From Leptodactylus fallax (taxonomy: Eukaryota; Chordata; Amphibia; Anura; Leptodactylidae): 64,000 nt of DNA. Positions 32,701-42,890 of the stretch are shown in pieces (positions within the stretch are counted from its first letter, which is position 1; every line of letters starts with the position of its first letter). The translations under genes were made by a program, and so were the position numbers. Below the pieces are notes generated by a model. It had not been told where the DNA came from, searched no databases, and was given only the letters and a program-made list of their open reading frames with translations. Where the stretch lies: contig CAMRHE010000169.1 in assembly GCA_947044405.1 (NCBI GenBank), positions 613,501 to 677,500 of the forward strand. The letters are read 5' to 3'.

Positions 32701-34907
32701 CACAGACACACACTCCAAAAACTGGTGATCGGGGATCCCGGGCACAACAGCTTTTGGAGCGTTCATCTCTGATACAAGCCGGGCACAACATATTACGCAC
32801 AGAAATGTCGTATTCCTGGAATAATTGTCATTTTCACCTTTCATCATCAGCTGCCTATTCATTTACGGATAATAAATTATAGCAACACTTGGGGGTTAAA
32901 AATGCTCACTGTACCCCTGGATAAATTCCTTCAGGGGTGCAGTTTCCAAAATGGGGTGATATGTCAGGGGATTCCACTGTACTGGTATTTCAGCTCTGCA
33001 AAAGTGCAATGGCGTCCAAAAACCAAATAGCGCTCCTTTACTTCTGTGCCCGGCTGTGCCCAAACAGGAGTTTATACCCATATATCACATTAAGTACCTT
33101 ATCCTGGGTACACCAGTGTCATACATGTGGGTATAAACTGCGGTTTGGGCACACAGTAGGGCACAGAAGGGAAGGAGCGCTATATGGCTTTTGGAGCGCA
33201 GATTCAGATGTTTGGGATCTGGATGCCATGTCATGTTTGCAGAGCCTCTAAAGTACCAGTAAAGTGGAATCCCCTAGGGAATGACCCCATTTTGAAAACT
33301 GCACCCCTCAAAGAATTTATCAAGGGGTGTAGCGAGCATTAGTATCCCAGACGTGACTGCACAGCAGATGGGGAAAAGTGAATATGTAATCTGTGTGTAG
33401 TACATTGGGTACACTAAATTCCCTACTATTTCCCCAGTAGTTCCTATTATTGGGGGGGTCACTCTGGGGGGTCACTTCTGGTTTATTATCCCTCGTAAGC
33501 TCTAAATCTGGGGTGTACCCTAATATACGCTCGCACAGCTTATACATTCCCTTCCTGCCGCAGCCAGTAATGCTCTAATGATTTGGCGATTTTTGGGGTT
33601 TTTGTCTTCACATTGTACGAGTTATATTTTCTTTATTTCTCTGGTGATGTAGCCATATGAGGGCTTGTTGTTTTCAGGGTGAGATGTATTTTTTAATGAC
33701 ATCATTTTTAGGTGCTTACAACTTATTAAATAAATTTTATTAACTCTTTCTTGGTGGATTAAAAAACAACCCCATCAATTCTGGCACTGCGTTTTATCTT
33801 TTAAATTTTTCACCATGCAGCGTAGAGCATAAGTAACATGTTATCTTTATTCTGTGGGTCGGTACGATTACGGCGATACCTCATTTATACTGTTTTTTTA
33901 TGCAATACCAATTTTGCAGAACAAAAACCCATTTGGGGACATAAATTAATTTTTTTTGCATCGCCATCTTCTAAGATGCGTAGCATTTTTATTTTTCGGT
34001 TTAGAGAGTTGGTTTAGGGCTTATTTTTTGCGGAACAACCTGTGCTTTTTATTGGTACTGTTTTGGGGTACATATGACTTTTTGATCACTTTTTATGGCA
34101 TATTTTGTAAGGTGAGATGGCGAAAAATCGTTACTTTTGGCGGGTTTTTTCCGTTTTTTTTTCCCCGACTTTCACCGTGTACATTAAATATGGTTTCAGT
34201 TTTATTGTACAGGTTGTTATGGACGCAACGATACCAAATATGTATTGTTTTTATTAATTTTTAGGTTTATTTTTTATATAATTCATTTTATATAGGAAAA
34301 GGGAATTTTTGGGGCTTTATTCTTTTATTAATTTTTTTTCACATACTTTATTATTTTTTTTTTTCACTTTTTTTTACTTTTTCTTGTGTCCCATTAGGAC
34401 ACCTGAGCCAGAGATGCTTTGATCTCTGGCTCAGTACTATAGACTGCAAGACACGAGCATACACGTGTCTTGCAGCCTATACAGGAAATCAGCGCTATGG
34501 AAACACAGCGCTGACTTCCTGAGGTCTCGGCAGGATCAACCAGGTACTGGAGGCTCCAGGCAGCCTGGGGTCACTTGGCAGACCCCGGGCTGCAGATTAG
34601 AGATATCGGCACCCCCCCGATCTCGCCGCGGGGGGTGCCGGGGGGGTCGGCAAGACGGCGGAACCCCTTGGATGCCACGGTCATGTTTAACCGCGGCATC
34701 CAAGGGGTTAAAACCGCCGATCGGAAGTTATGGCCGACCGGGGGTTATGGAGCAGGGTGTTAGCTGTCAGATACAGCTAACATCCCGGTTCCGATACCGC
34801 CCGCTCAGATAGTGAGCGGGCGGCCGGCCTCGGGCGTAGTATTACGTCCTGGTGCGCGAAGTACCTAGCGCCCAGGACGTAATAGTATGTCCAAGGTCGT
34901 TAAGGGG
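29720..34907. mobile_element. 5.2-kb TTAA-flanked DNA element with internal ~390-base tandem repeats
   Basis: Ends are CCCCTTAAGGACC and GGTCGTTAAGGGG (12 of 13 complementary) with TTAA duplicated at 29716-29719 and 34908-34911. From about 30200 to 31850 at least four units of 387-394 bases repeat around 'gtgaccccattttggaaact'. At 32480-33010 two ~240-base arms are inverted copies. The last 500 bases are GC-rich and contain a series of hairpins. No transposase is found. TTAA plus CC-type ends suggest a non-autonomous piggyBac-like element (inference). A partial sister copy is at 1-4545. Confidence 0.8.
34395..34907. repeat. Hairpin-rich right end of the TTAA element
   Basis: Successive inverted repeats: 34403-34415 with 34422-34434 (13 perfect base pairs), 34440-34455 with 34464-34479, CCCCTTGGATGCC near 34664 with its complement at 34695-34707, and ATTACGTCCTGG near 34840 with its complement near 34870. 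No reading frame. Confidence 0.85.
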
Positions 34908-34911
34908 TTAA

Positions 34912-35286
34912 TCAATGTTTATTAAGATTTTTTAAATACAATACAAAAGAGGAGAAAATAAGGAAAAGAAACAAAACCATAATAACAATATTATAACTGA
35001 GCAAAAGGTGCAAAGGCACGCAGGCCTTGCCTAAACATAAGAGGGTAGGGGAGAACCCCGCCCACAGTATGAGGACACAATGTACAACCAAAGGGGCGAA
35101 GGCCCAGGTATATGGAAGCTGAATAACATCGTCTGCGGGGAAACGAGGGACAGACAGACAAACAGAGGAGACACCCAGCAGGAACAACACATAGGTGGGG
35201 AAGTGAGACAATGGGGGAGGGTAGAACGACCAGTAACCTCTTAAGAGGAAAGGGGAAGGAGAACAGTAAAGTAGAGTAGTTCTGGA
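34912..35286 (-). other. LINE 3' untranslated region
   Basis: Minus-strand sequence between the ORF2 stop at about 35287 and the 3' end. It contains AATAAA (complement of 34917-34922) near the end of the element. Confidence 0.6.
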
Positions 35287-37193
35287 TCAGGTGAAAAAAG
35301 AGGAGAACTCAGTCGACTCCTGAAACACCACCAAAGGCCGCCAAAGAGCGTCAAATTTGGAGGGATCGGAGGAATCCTCCACCACCAGGACCTCCATTCT
35401 CTTTATTAGGAAAAGCTCCTGTAGGAATTCAACCAGGGGGAGGGCAGCAGTGCTCCGCCAGTGCCTGGGAATGACTGTTCTGGCAGCCGTGAGAAAGTGT
35501 CGCAGGAGATCCTTATTTACCGCAGAAATCCTGCCAGGGATAACTGAAAGAAGGGCCAGTTGGGGAGTTGCTGTGACGGTGCGTCCACACATCTTAGCAT
35601 ACAGGTCGAACACAGCATCCCAGAAGGGCCTAAGAACGCCACACTCCCACCATATGTGATACAAGGTACCTTTCTCAGTGCCATTGCGCCAACATCGGTC
35701 AGTCACAGCAGGATAGATTCTATGGAGGAAATCAGGACACCTGTACCACCGAGACAGAATCTTGAAATTCTTTTCTTGCGCACTGCAAGGCAACGGAAGC
35801 TTATGTGCGAACAGGAAAGACCTGTCCCAGTCGGCAGGGGAAAGACCTGCGCGGAGGTCTGTCTCCCAGGGAACTGTATATGAGGGGGGCCCTGGAGTAG
35901 CATCCCGGAGAAGAATGCTGTAAAGAGTCGAGAGAGCACGCGGGCAAGAGTCAGCGCAGGATAGAGCTGACTCCAGGTCAGTCATTGTCGAGGAAAGAAG
36001 GGGGGGACAAAGAGAATTTCCGCAAGAAGGCTGTAAGTTGGCCGTACTCCAGCCAAAACAAATGAAGGTCCAGATGAGAAGCGTGCAACTGGGCCAACAG
36101 AGGAAGAGGTGGGTTCCCAGAAACCTACCTAAGTCTAACGTCGTCGCCGCTTCACCAGCACAGGAATCTGTCTAAGGAACAACCCGGTAGGAACATAGGA
36201 TTATGAAAAAGAGGACTAAGGGGGCCAGGGACTCTAGCCACTCTCCCACTGGAGCATACCGAATCCCAGGTCTTGAGGAAGTGTGAAGAGAGGAATGAGT
36301 GCCCGGCGAATCCCGGACGGTGATGAGCCGGTATCCACGGCAACGAAGGAAGGGGAACCGAGAGCAAGTCGGCCTCGATAGAGACCTATTGCTTGTCCGC
36401 GCCATGATAATGCCAATCTAAAAGACGCAGCAAAACCGCAGAGTGGTAATAAAGCCTAAGGTCCGGCAGTCCCGCTACCCCCTATCCTTGTGGCGGGTCA
36501 ACGTCTGATATTTTAATCTACTCCGAACCCCATACAAACCTCCCAAATATAGACTGAACACTAATGAAAAAAGTATGCGGGAGGGGAATAGGAAGCGCCT
36601 GGAACAGATACAAAAGCCAAGGAACCACATCCATCTTGAGGGCGTGAATATGGCCAAACCATGTAAGGGCATATGTGCCATATTTCCGCAGGTCCGACGT
36701 GAGTGTCTCAAGCAGTGGGAGATAATTAAGGCGATACAAGTGGGAAGGGTCAGGAGGGATATGAATCCCGAGGTATTTGAGGGAGGTGTTTTGCCACTTA
36801 AACGGGAAGTTGTCCGTGAGATGAGCTACCTCTATGTGGGGCAAAGTGACGTTGAGGGCTTCATTTTTGCAAAAAAGATTGACCTTAAAGTTACTCAGGT
36901 GACTGAAGTGGCTGAACTCGTGGGGGATAGATGGAAAGGACATCCGTGGCTGGGAAACTTAAAGGAGGTCGTCCACATATAGTGCCACCTTAACCTGGCG
37001 GTTGCCCATCTGAAGGCCATGAATGTCCGGGCATTGCCGTATTTCCACCGTCAGATGCTCCATAACCAGGGCATACAGCAGCGGCGACAGAGGGAAGCCT
37101 TGTCAAGTGTCGTTCCGCAGCGGAAAAGAGTCCGAGAGGATCCCGTTAGCCCGAACCCTCGGCGATGCATCGCCATAAACAGAGAACCCCTTG
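35287..37193 (-). pseudogene. LINE ORF2, reverse transcriptase core to C-terminus
   Basis: Minus strand. Frames near 37090-36960 give LSPLLYALVMEHL followed by ALYVDDLL, the YxDD polymerase box (here YVDD). 36943-36518 gives LTDNFPFKWQNTSLKYLGIHIPP, the post-catalytic palm block. 35985-35287 gives the C-terminal domain with CWRNGTEKGTLYHIWWEC, the Cys/His zf-RVT motif typical of L1/Tx1 LINEs. Frameshifts occur between these blocks. Confidence 0.85.
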
Positions 37194-38223
37194 TGTGAAG
37201 GATCCGAGTTTATCAGGGCTTCGCTCCTGGCCTACCTGCGATCACTTCGATTACCTCACACCCACTTTCCGTGAGTGAGGTGGGTCAACAGAGGATAGTA
37301 CGCAAACGGGCCTTCTAAATTTTATATATTTATTAACCCCTAAATGGGTCGGCACCAGACACTTAACACATACATAGAATACATGCAGCGTTTAACAAGC
37401 AGATACAAGTGAAAACAGCATAACACGGTACATAAAATAAAAATGGGGATAAAAGGAAGAAAAGAATATATATTACCAACACCAGCTTGTGCAGGTATCT
37501 CTGACTTCCAATGGTTGCCAGGGCACTTATCTTGTGGAACGACCGGCAGCAGAGCACCTTAACAGGGTAAAATGGCAGAAGCCCATGTGCTGTCTGCGTG
37601 CTGTGCTTTTGTGTGTTCCCTGCCCCCGCCCAGAGTGATGTCATGGGGGAGGGAAGTTACACCTACAAGCATGGAACCCTTGAACTCGAAAATCGTTCTG
37701 GCTCCTTATCTGGCGACTGTATGGTCTGGTAAGTGGAAGGGGAGAACTCGGGGTGAAACCCTCGTCGTATACATACCAAGCATGGCACCTCAGTTCCCTT
37801 TGGGTAGGGAGTTGGGTGTCTGGACCTGCCTTGGGCTCACAACGTCTCCATGTTTGGGCCGACCGCGTGCGCCTTTCTATGGGGCACCCACAGAATTTAT
37901 TGGAGTAACTGTGAAGTGCCCCCCTTTTGAGATATGGGCATAAAACTATGATCTCTCTGATGTATACTTGGTGCCAGGCTGTCTGGTGTGGCTCAGGAAA
38001 TCTCCTGGGGAGAGGTAGGGTACTTGAAAAGGAGTGTTAATTACTCAGAGCAATATAACAAAGGGATGGTAATTAACCCACAACAGGGACAGGGCTTCAG
38101 AGTAACTGAGCTGAGGGGGGGAAGTGGGAACACATGGTCTGCAGGGGGGATGGGGCAATAAGGGGTCAGCCAGATACATAAGTGTACAGAGATACATATA
38201 TGGGAGCCCCCTTAATCATCACA
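37194..38223 (-). mobile_element. Solo LTR, minus orientation
   Basis: Read on the minus strand it starts TGTGATGATT and ends CCTTCACA, like the LTRs at 10604 and 13971, and shares with them the region around 'gacccatttaggggttaata' (37322-37350). The 5-bp target duplication CCTTG lies at 37189-37193 and 38224-38228. At 1030 bases it is longer than the other LTRs and diverged in the middle. No internal region is present, so it arose by LTR-LTR recombination. It interrupts LINE ORF2. Confidence 0.88.
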
Positions 38224-38976
38224 CCTTGTTCAAAAAAACAGGACCCACGCCCACTTGAGGAAGCGTCGCATGCAGAAAGCCCCAGTGTACTTGGTCAAAC
38301 GCTTTCTCGGCGTCTACGGAGAGCAGTCACATAGGAGAGTTGTTGGATCGAGCCAGTGAGACAGCAAGTAGGGTTTTACAGACATTATCTCAGGCCTCAC
38401 GACCGCAGATGAAGCCGACCTGATCCGTGGGAATCAAGCCTGGCATTAAGTGGGACAGGCGATTGGCCAATTGGGCAATAACTGGTGCAGCTAGTTGGAT
38501 CTTTGCCCAGTTTGTGGAAGACCGTAATCAGGGCAGAAAGGGACTGCGGTGCAAAAGGGGAAGAGTCTTCAACACTGTTAAATACCCTAGTCATGGTCGG
38601 GGAAAGGAGGTCGCCAAAACATTTGTAAAAACGGGCAGTGAACTCATCCGGGCCAGGAGACTTACCCGACCCGGAGGACTGAATAACGAGTGAGATCTCC
38701 TCAGAAAAAGGTACGTCAAGGAGAGCCTTATCCGTGTCCACAAGGGGAGGCAGAGATGTATCAGTAACGTACTCCTGGATCTTATCACGGAGAGCATCTG
38801 GGGCAACATCAGCGTACTGCCCGCAGATGTTATATAGGTCGCTGTATAATGAGTGGAACTCCGTGGTTATATGAGTGGGGTTATGGACCGTTTGACCCAA
38901 CCTGTCCCGGAGCTGGGGGATATACAAGGGATTACTGCACAGGTGAAGGCGACAAGCGAGGGAGCAGCCGAACTTA
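38224..38976 (-). pseudogene. LINE ORF2, N-terminal reverse transcriptase part
   Basis: The minus-strand frame 38927-38397 gives EFHSLYSDLYNICG, then SGKSPGPDEFTARFYKCF and LITVFHKLGKDPTSCTSYCPI. These are the conserved RT blocks 0-1 of L1/Tx1 elements (usually GKSPGPDG...F, IPK.GKD, YRPIS). The frame breaks after about 38400. The next block lies beyond the solo LTR. Confidence 0.88.
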
Positions 38977-39192
38977 ATTGTCTGATTTTTAAAGAATTTA
39001 TTTGCAAATTGTGGTGGAAAATAAGTATTTGGTCAATAACAAAAGTTCATCTCAATACTTTGTTATGTATCCTTTGTTGGCAATGACAGGTGTCTTTTAT
39101 ACTGATGACAATTTCAAACAGGTGCCATTGCTACAGGTATTGAGTGGAGGACAGAGGAGCCTCTTAAAGAAGAAGTTACAGGTTTGTAACTT
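38977..39192. mobile_element. Right part of the internally deleted Tc1 relic
   Basis: Continues the inverted repeat left at 29712 ('atttgcaaattgtggtggaaaataag'). After about 39110 it jumps to sequence that I recognise as the subterminal part of the opposite side of such elements ('aaacaggtgccatt...gaggacagaggagcctc'). The transposase is entirely missing. Confidence 0.65.
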
Positions 39193-39214
39193 CTATATTT
39201 TCTAGATTCTTTAC

Positions 39215-39413
39215 ACACAGAGTGTTCTATTTCCAGTTCAGTATTGTAAATTCAGTGTGTCACCTGCCAAGGTTTCCTAAGCCTTTAAATGGTCCCTCAG
39301 TCTGGTTCAGTAGGACACACAATCATGGAAGACGCTGATTATGAATTGAATTACTGAAATGAATGAACGTTTCAAAAATATTCTAATTTTTTGAGATGCA
39401 CCTGTACTTCCCT
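39215..39413. mobile_element. End fragment of another Tc1/mariner element
   Basis: Terminates 'atattctaattttttgagatgcacctgta', a characteristic Tc1/mariner inverted-repeat end. The other end is not found nearby. Confidence 0.55.
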
Positions 39414-39544
39414 CTACCTTTATAAACTGCTCAGCCACTCTGAATTCACTGCTAAATCAATCTTGAGAGCAAGAAAGACTTTCAACTTATTGACGGATCA
39501 GGTTATATGATGCCTACATACTTACCAACTTTGGACAGCCCACT

Positions 39545-39812
39545 CGGCTGCTGCCACATCCCCTAGGAACAAGAATCTCTCACTGAGGACTATAAGCCAC
39601 TCATTGCCTCTCACAAAGCCAGCCAGTTCACTTTGCTCTGTACTGATGAGGGACAAAAATCCCGAAACAGCGCTGTATGCAGATAAGTGAAATTGGCTTG
39701 GCTAAAATCCCATTTGCTGTCTCAAGACTCGGTGAGTCAAAAGCAAATTGAGGATCTGTTACATCCAACAGAGGACGTATGAGCTCCCAGCTCCTTTCCC
39801 ATAATGCCAAAT
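39545..39812 (+). mobile_element. Single unit of the hammerhead-ribozyme repeat
   Basis: Homologous to the repeat at 27229-27874 from ACAAGAATCTCTCAC (39569) to 'ctcctttcccataatgcc' (39812), in the opposite orientation. It carries the best-preserved ribozyme of the window. No protein is encoded. Confidence 0.75.
39618..39702 (+). ncRNA. Hammerhead ribozyme, type I, consensus core intact
   Basis: The core reads CTGATGA (39643-39649), stem II GGGA/TCCC (39650-39653, 39660-39663; loop CAAAAA), GAAA (39664-39667), stem III from ACAGCGCTGT (39667-39676), and cleavage-site base A at 39677. Next to the core, stem I is 39637-39642 pairing with 39678-39683 (TCTGTA/TGCAGA). After a small internal loop, a second helix follows: 39618-39633 with 39685-39702. 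Every invariant core base is present. Stem III is a palindrome with almost no loop, as in Penelope-type ribozymes that work best as dimers. Self-cleavage after 39677 is predicted, not shown. Confidence 0.85.
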
Positions 39813-41235
39813 CCCCTATTCTGACTCAGGACACAAGTAAGTTTGCTGGGACTTAAAAATTAGGGACTATCCCAGCAAATATGGACCAGTTTGCAACTAT
39901 GTGCCCATATAAGTCTATAAGTAGAGTAGGAAGTAGCAGACACACCAAGACATGGCTGCAGCTCCAAATCAGTGCCTCACCGCATTGCTGAATTCACAGC
40001 TCCATGGTCAGTACTGATCCTCCATGCAGCTGCTTGTCTTTGTGTGTAAGAGAGCAAATCCCCTCTTCTCTGTGTGAACTATATGGGGGGATTTCATAGC
40101 AGCAGGGATGTAGCTATAAAAGTGCAGAGGTAGCAATTGCTACTGGCCCTGGAGCCTGAGGGGTCCAAAGCCTTCTCTACAATATAAGAAGGCACCAGTA
40201 TTATAGATAGCACATGGTACATTAGGGCCCCATTACAGATTTTGTACTGAGGCTGTGGGGCTTCACGTTACGCAGCTAGACTCCACACACTAGCTCAAAG
40301 AAAATGAAGTAAGAAATAGAGCTTGTAGCTTATCGTAAAGTGACCCTTTCTACCATGTAGTATTTTTGTAGTTTTTGAATATACCCTTAAATAACACATT
40401 GACACAAGAATTTTTGGCCCCAACTATTTCTGAGCAATCAGTGCAGTTAGTTTTAGTGTCTGATGTGCTACTTAGTATTTAAATATTGTTCTGCACTCCG
40501 TATAGTAAAATAGAGTGCTATTTGGATGGCTTGTCAGAGCCGTATTAGTATAAATATAAATCCAAGCACTCCGTTGGTCAAGCAAAAAGTGAAAAATTTT
40601 TATTTGTGTTTCACAATTTATCCTTGTCCATGCAGGGTTATATAAAAGTAGAGGAGTTAACATGTAGACTTGTAAATACTTGGCAGAGTCTCACAGATGT
40701 TTTGGTTGTTAAACCTTCCTTGCTGTGAGTATTCAGGTGCCAAATCAATGAAGCAATATGTGCCAAGAAGGAAGATATAATAGTGGGATATGCCACAATT
40801 AAAGCTGAGGTGTATAGGAGAGGGCATATGTCATGGCTGCAGGCCACATGATGTGCTACTTAGGCTCTATACTGTCAGGTAGGCAGTGTCAGGCAGGGGG
40901 TGTGAAAGGTCCTTTGGGTAAAAGCTAAGGCTAAACACACATGACTCTGTGCATCTAGCCAGTCCATGGTGAAAGGGCACAAAAAGCACATGGAGGGCAT
41001 CTGTGTACTGCCTTTGCCTCCAGTATTCACTTCATTTAATGAGTTTGGGCTGCCAATTGGACAACTATAGGACCTGTCCTGAGTTTTGAAAAACATGGTT
41101 AGGACACAACGCACATGGTCGTGTGTATATAGTCTAATGGGCATTATTTTCCAAGAGTATTTTCAGGGCACTGTGTGGTAATATGGAGACATTTTTTGGG
41201 GGAAAGGGGGTTGTATTACTTATGCAGGTGCTTAT
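39813..41235. other. No gene recognised
   Basis: Short frames only, with no conserved protein words. Parts look like old dispersed repeats (for example 'taggggccccattacag' near 40210), but I cannot name them. Confidence 0.4.
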
Positions 41236-42354
41236 CCAGTTTGCTTATCGGCCGGGCATTGGGGTAGATGATGCCATCATCCATCTTCTGCACAGGGCTC
41301 TGTCTCACCTGGAGAAACCAGGGAACACAGTGAGAATAATGTTCTTTGACTTCTCCAGTGCTTTTAACACCATACAGCCCAGGTTATTGAGGGACAAGCT
41401 GGGCCTTGCTGGAGTGGACCACCACCTCTCCAACTGGATCCTAGACTACCTCACAAATCGACCTCAATACGTGAGAGCCCAAGACTGTGTGTCAGGTACC
41501 GTGATCTGTAATACGGGGGCACCTCAGGGTACGGTTCTCGCCCCTTTCCTCTTCACACTGTACACTGCAGATTTTAGGTGCAACTCATCCAGCTGCTACC
41601 TACAGAAGTATTCTGACGACTCTGCAATAGTGGGTCTCATCACAGATGATGATGACAGGGAGTACAGAGAACTGAACCAGGATTTTGTGGACTGGTGCCA
41701 CCGGAACCACCTGAAGATTAACGCGGGGAAGACCAAGGAGATGGTGGTGGACTTCCGCAAAGGCAGAAGCCCTCCTAAACCAGTGGACATTCTGGGGACG
41801 GGCATCGAGATTGTGAACACCTATAAGTACCTGGGTTTGCTCCTTAATAATAAGCTGGACTGGGCAGATCATATGGAGGCCCTGTACAGGAAGGGCCACA
41901 GCAGGCTCTACCTGCTTAGGAAACTGAGAGCCTTTGGAATCCGGGGGGCACTTCTTAGAACTTTCTTCAACTCAGTAGTGGCATCAGCCATCTTCTTTGG
42001 AGTGGCCTGCTGGGGGAGCAGTATATCAACCAGGGACAGAAATAAACTTGACAAGCTGATTAGAAAGGCCAGCTCTGTCCTGGGGAGCCCACTGGACCCA
42101 ATGCAGGTGGTGGGTAACAGAAGGATACTGTCCGTGGTGAGCTCCATGCAGAAGAAGAAGTCCCATCCCATGCACGAGACCGTGATAGCGCTGGGCAGTA
42201 CTGTCAGTGACCGACTGCTCCAGCCTAGGTGTGAGAAGGAGCACTATCGGAAGTCTTTCCTCCCCACCGCGGTTAGGCTGTACAACCAACACCGACCTAA
42301 GCGGAGATCATTACACACAGAGAACTGAAATATCTCTCTGCCTGTTAAATCCCC

Positions 42355-42389
<35 letters not shown>

Positions 42390-42551
42390 CACGTCCTATC
42401 TGTCTGTCTGCTATTAATGTAATGCCTCTCACCTTGGAACATTCCTGTACATGTTGTATTTGTATCTGCTTATCGTATCTTATCTTTGCTGCTGTAACAC
42501 ACTGAATTTCCCCATTGTGGGACTATTAAAGGACTATTATTATTATTATGG
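41236..42551 (+). mobile_element. CR1/L2-type LINE, 5'-truncated
   Basis: Starts inside the reverse transcriptase and runs to a 3' end reading 'tttccccattgtgggac' plus an ATT tail. The 3' untranslated region includes a 37-base C-run (42351-42388). An inverted partial copy lies at 43306-43961 and a bare tail at 1002-1047. Exact clade within CR1/L2 is not determined. Confidence 0.88.
41237..42328 (+). CDS. LINE reverse transcriptase, C-terminal ~360 residues, open frame
   Basis: The frame is open from LINE sequence start (FAYRPGIGVDDAII) to the stop at 42326-42328. RT blocks: MFFDFSSAFNTIQP (block A, catalytic Asp), NTGAPQGTVLAPFLFTLYT (block B), KYSDDSAIVG (block C, usually YADDT), WCHRNHLKINAGKTKEMVVD (block D), YKYLGLLLNNKLDW (block E). 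The C-terminal tail ends HRPKRRSLHTEN. The absence of stops suggests a recent insertion, but the endonuclease half is missing, so it cannot move alone. It reads in the same direction as TTC14, 563 bases upstream of the TTC14 start. Confidence 0.88.
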   Translation, partial: QFAYRPGIGVDDAIIHLLHRALSHLEKPGNTVRIMFFDFSSAFNTIQPRLLRDKLGLAGVDHHLSNWILDYLTNRPQYVRAQDCVSGTVICNTGAPQGTVLAPFLFTLYTADFRCNSSSCYLQKYSDDSAIVGLITDDDDREYRELNQDFVDWCHRNHLKINAGKTKEMVVDFRKGRSPPKPVDILGTGIEIVNTYKYLGLLLNNKLDWADHMEALYRKGHSRLYLLRKLRAFGIRGALLRTFFNSVVASAIFFGVACWGSSISTRDRNKLDKLIRKASSVLGSPLDPMQVVGNRRILSVVSSMQKKKSHPMHETVIALGSTVSDRLLQPRCEKEHYRKSFLPTAVRLYNQHRPKRRSLHTEN

Positions 42552-42890
42552 CTAGTATGTGGATCGCGTCTAAATTTTCCCTGAAGACAATAGCACCATT
42601 CCTATTCATTAGCGGACATGAAGCTCCACAACTACTGCCTACAGCTTAGTCTGCTCTCAGTAATGAGACCCATCCTCTGCAGGAACACTACTGCGGCCGG
42701 GGACATTTCTAACCCGTCATGTCTCTTCTCCTCAATAATACACTCACTACCCTCCCGCACTAGGAGGTAGTCACGTGGTCCTGCTAGGTCCGGTCACATG
42801 ATGATGACGTCACGCTCTCGCCCAGACTGCCGTGTGTTATGTGAGATGGTGGCGGTGGCGAAGTGCTGAGGACACGGTGCAGCCTGTGTC
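42552..42890 (+). promoter_or_regulatory. TTC14: TTC14 promoter and 5' untranslated region
   Basis: GC- and CpG-richer than the surroundings. It contains the E-box CACGTG (42772-42777), a second E-box-like TCACATGA (42794-42801) and a full CRE, TGACGTCA (42805-42812). No TATA box is evident. The transcription start is not determined. Two short upstream ORFs precede the main start. Confidence 0.65.
42839..42869 (+). promoter_or_regulatory. TTC14: Start-stop element and 7-codon upstream ORF
   Basis: ATGTGA at 42839-42844 is a start codon followed at once by a stop. A second ATG at 42846 opens MVAVAKC and stops at 42867-42869, 21 bases before the TTC14 ATG. If transcription begins upstream of these, they would limit translation of TTC14. 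The transcription start is not known. Confidence 0.55.

Larger units (their letters stand above)
29713..38976 (-). mobile_element. L1/Tx1-type LINE, minus strand, carrying two nested insertions
   Basis: The composite is flanked by a 15-base duplication (29698-29712 and 38977-38991, ATTGTCTGATTTTTA), typical of LINE integration. The LINE's 3' end is at the left. A TTAA element (29720-34907) sits in its 3' tail and a solo LTR (37194-38223) in its reverse transcriptase. The remaining LINE is about 3 kb, so it is 5'-truncated: ORF1 and the endonuclease are absent. Confidence 0.85.

Noticed and set aside
35357..35883. Plus-strand frames of about 100 codons at 35357-35659 and 35560-35883
   Set aside because: They are antisense to the LINE C-terminal domain, whose motifs are clear on the minus strand.
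37572..37943. 123-codon plus-strand frame
   Set aside because: It lies inside the solo LTR, has no recognised domain and no counterpart in the other LTRs.
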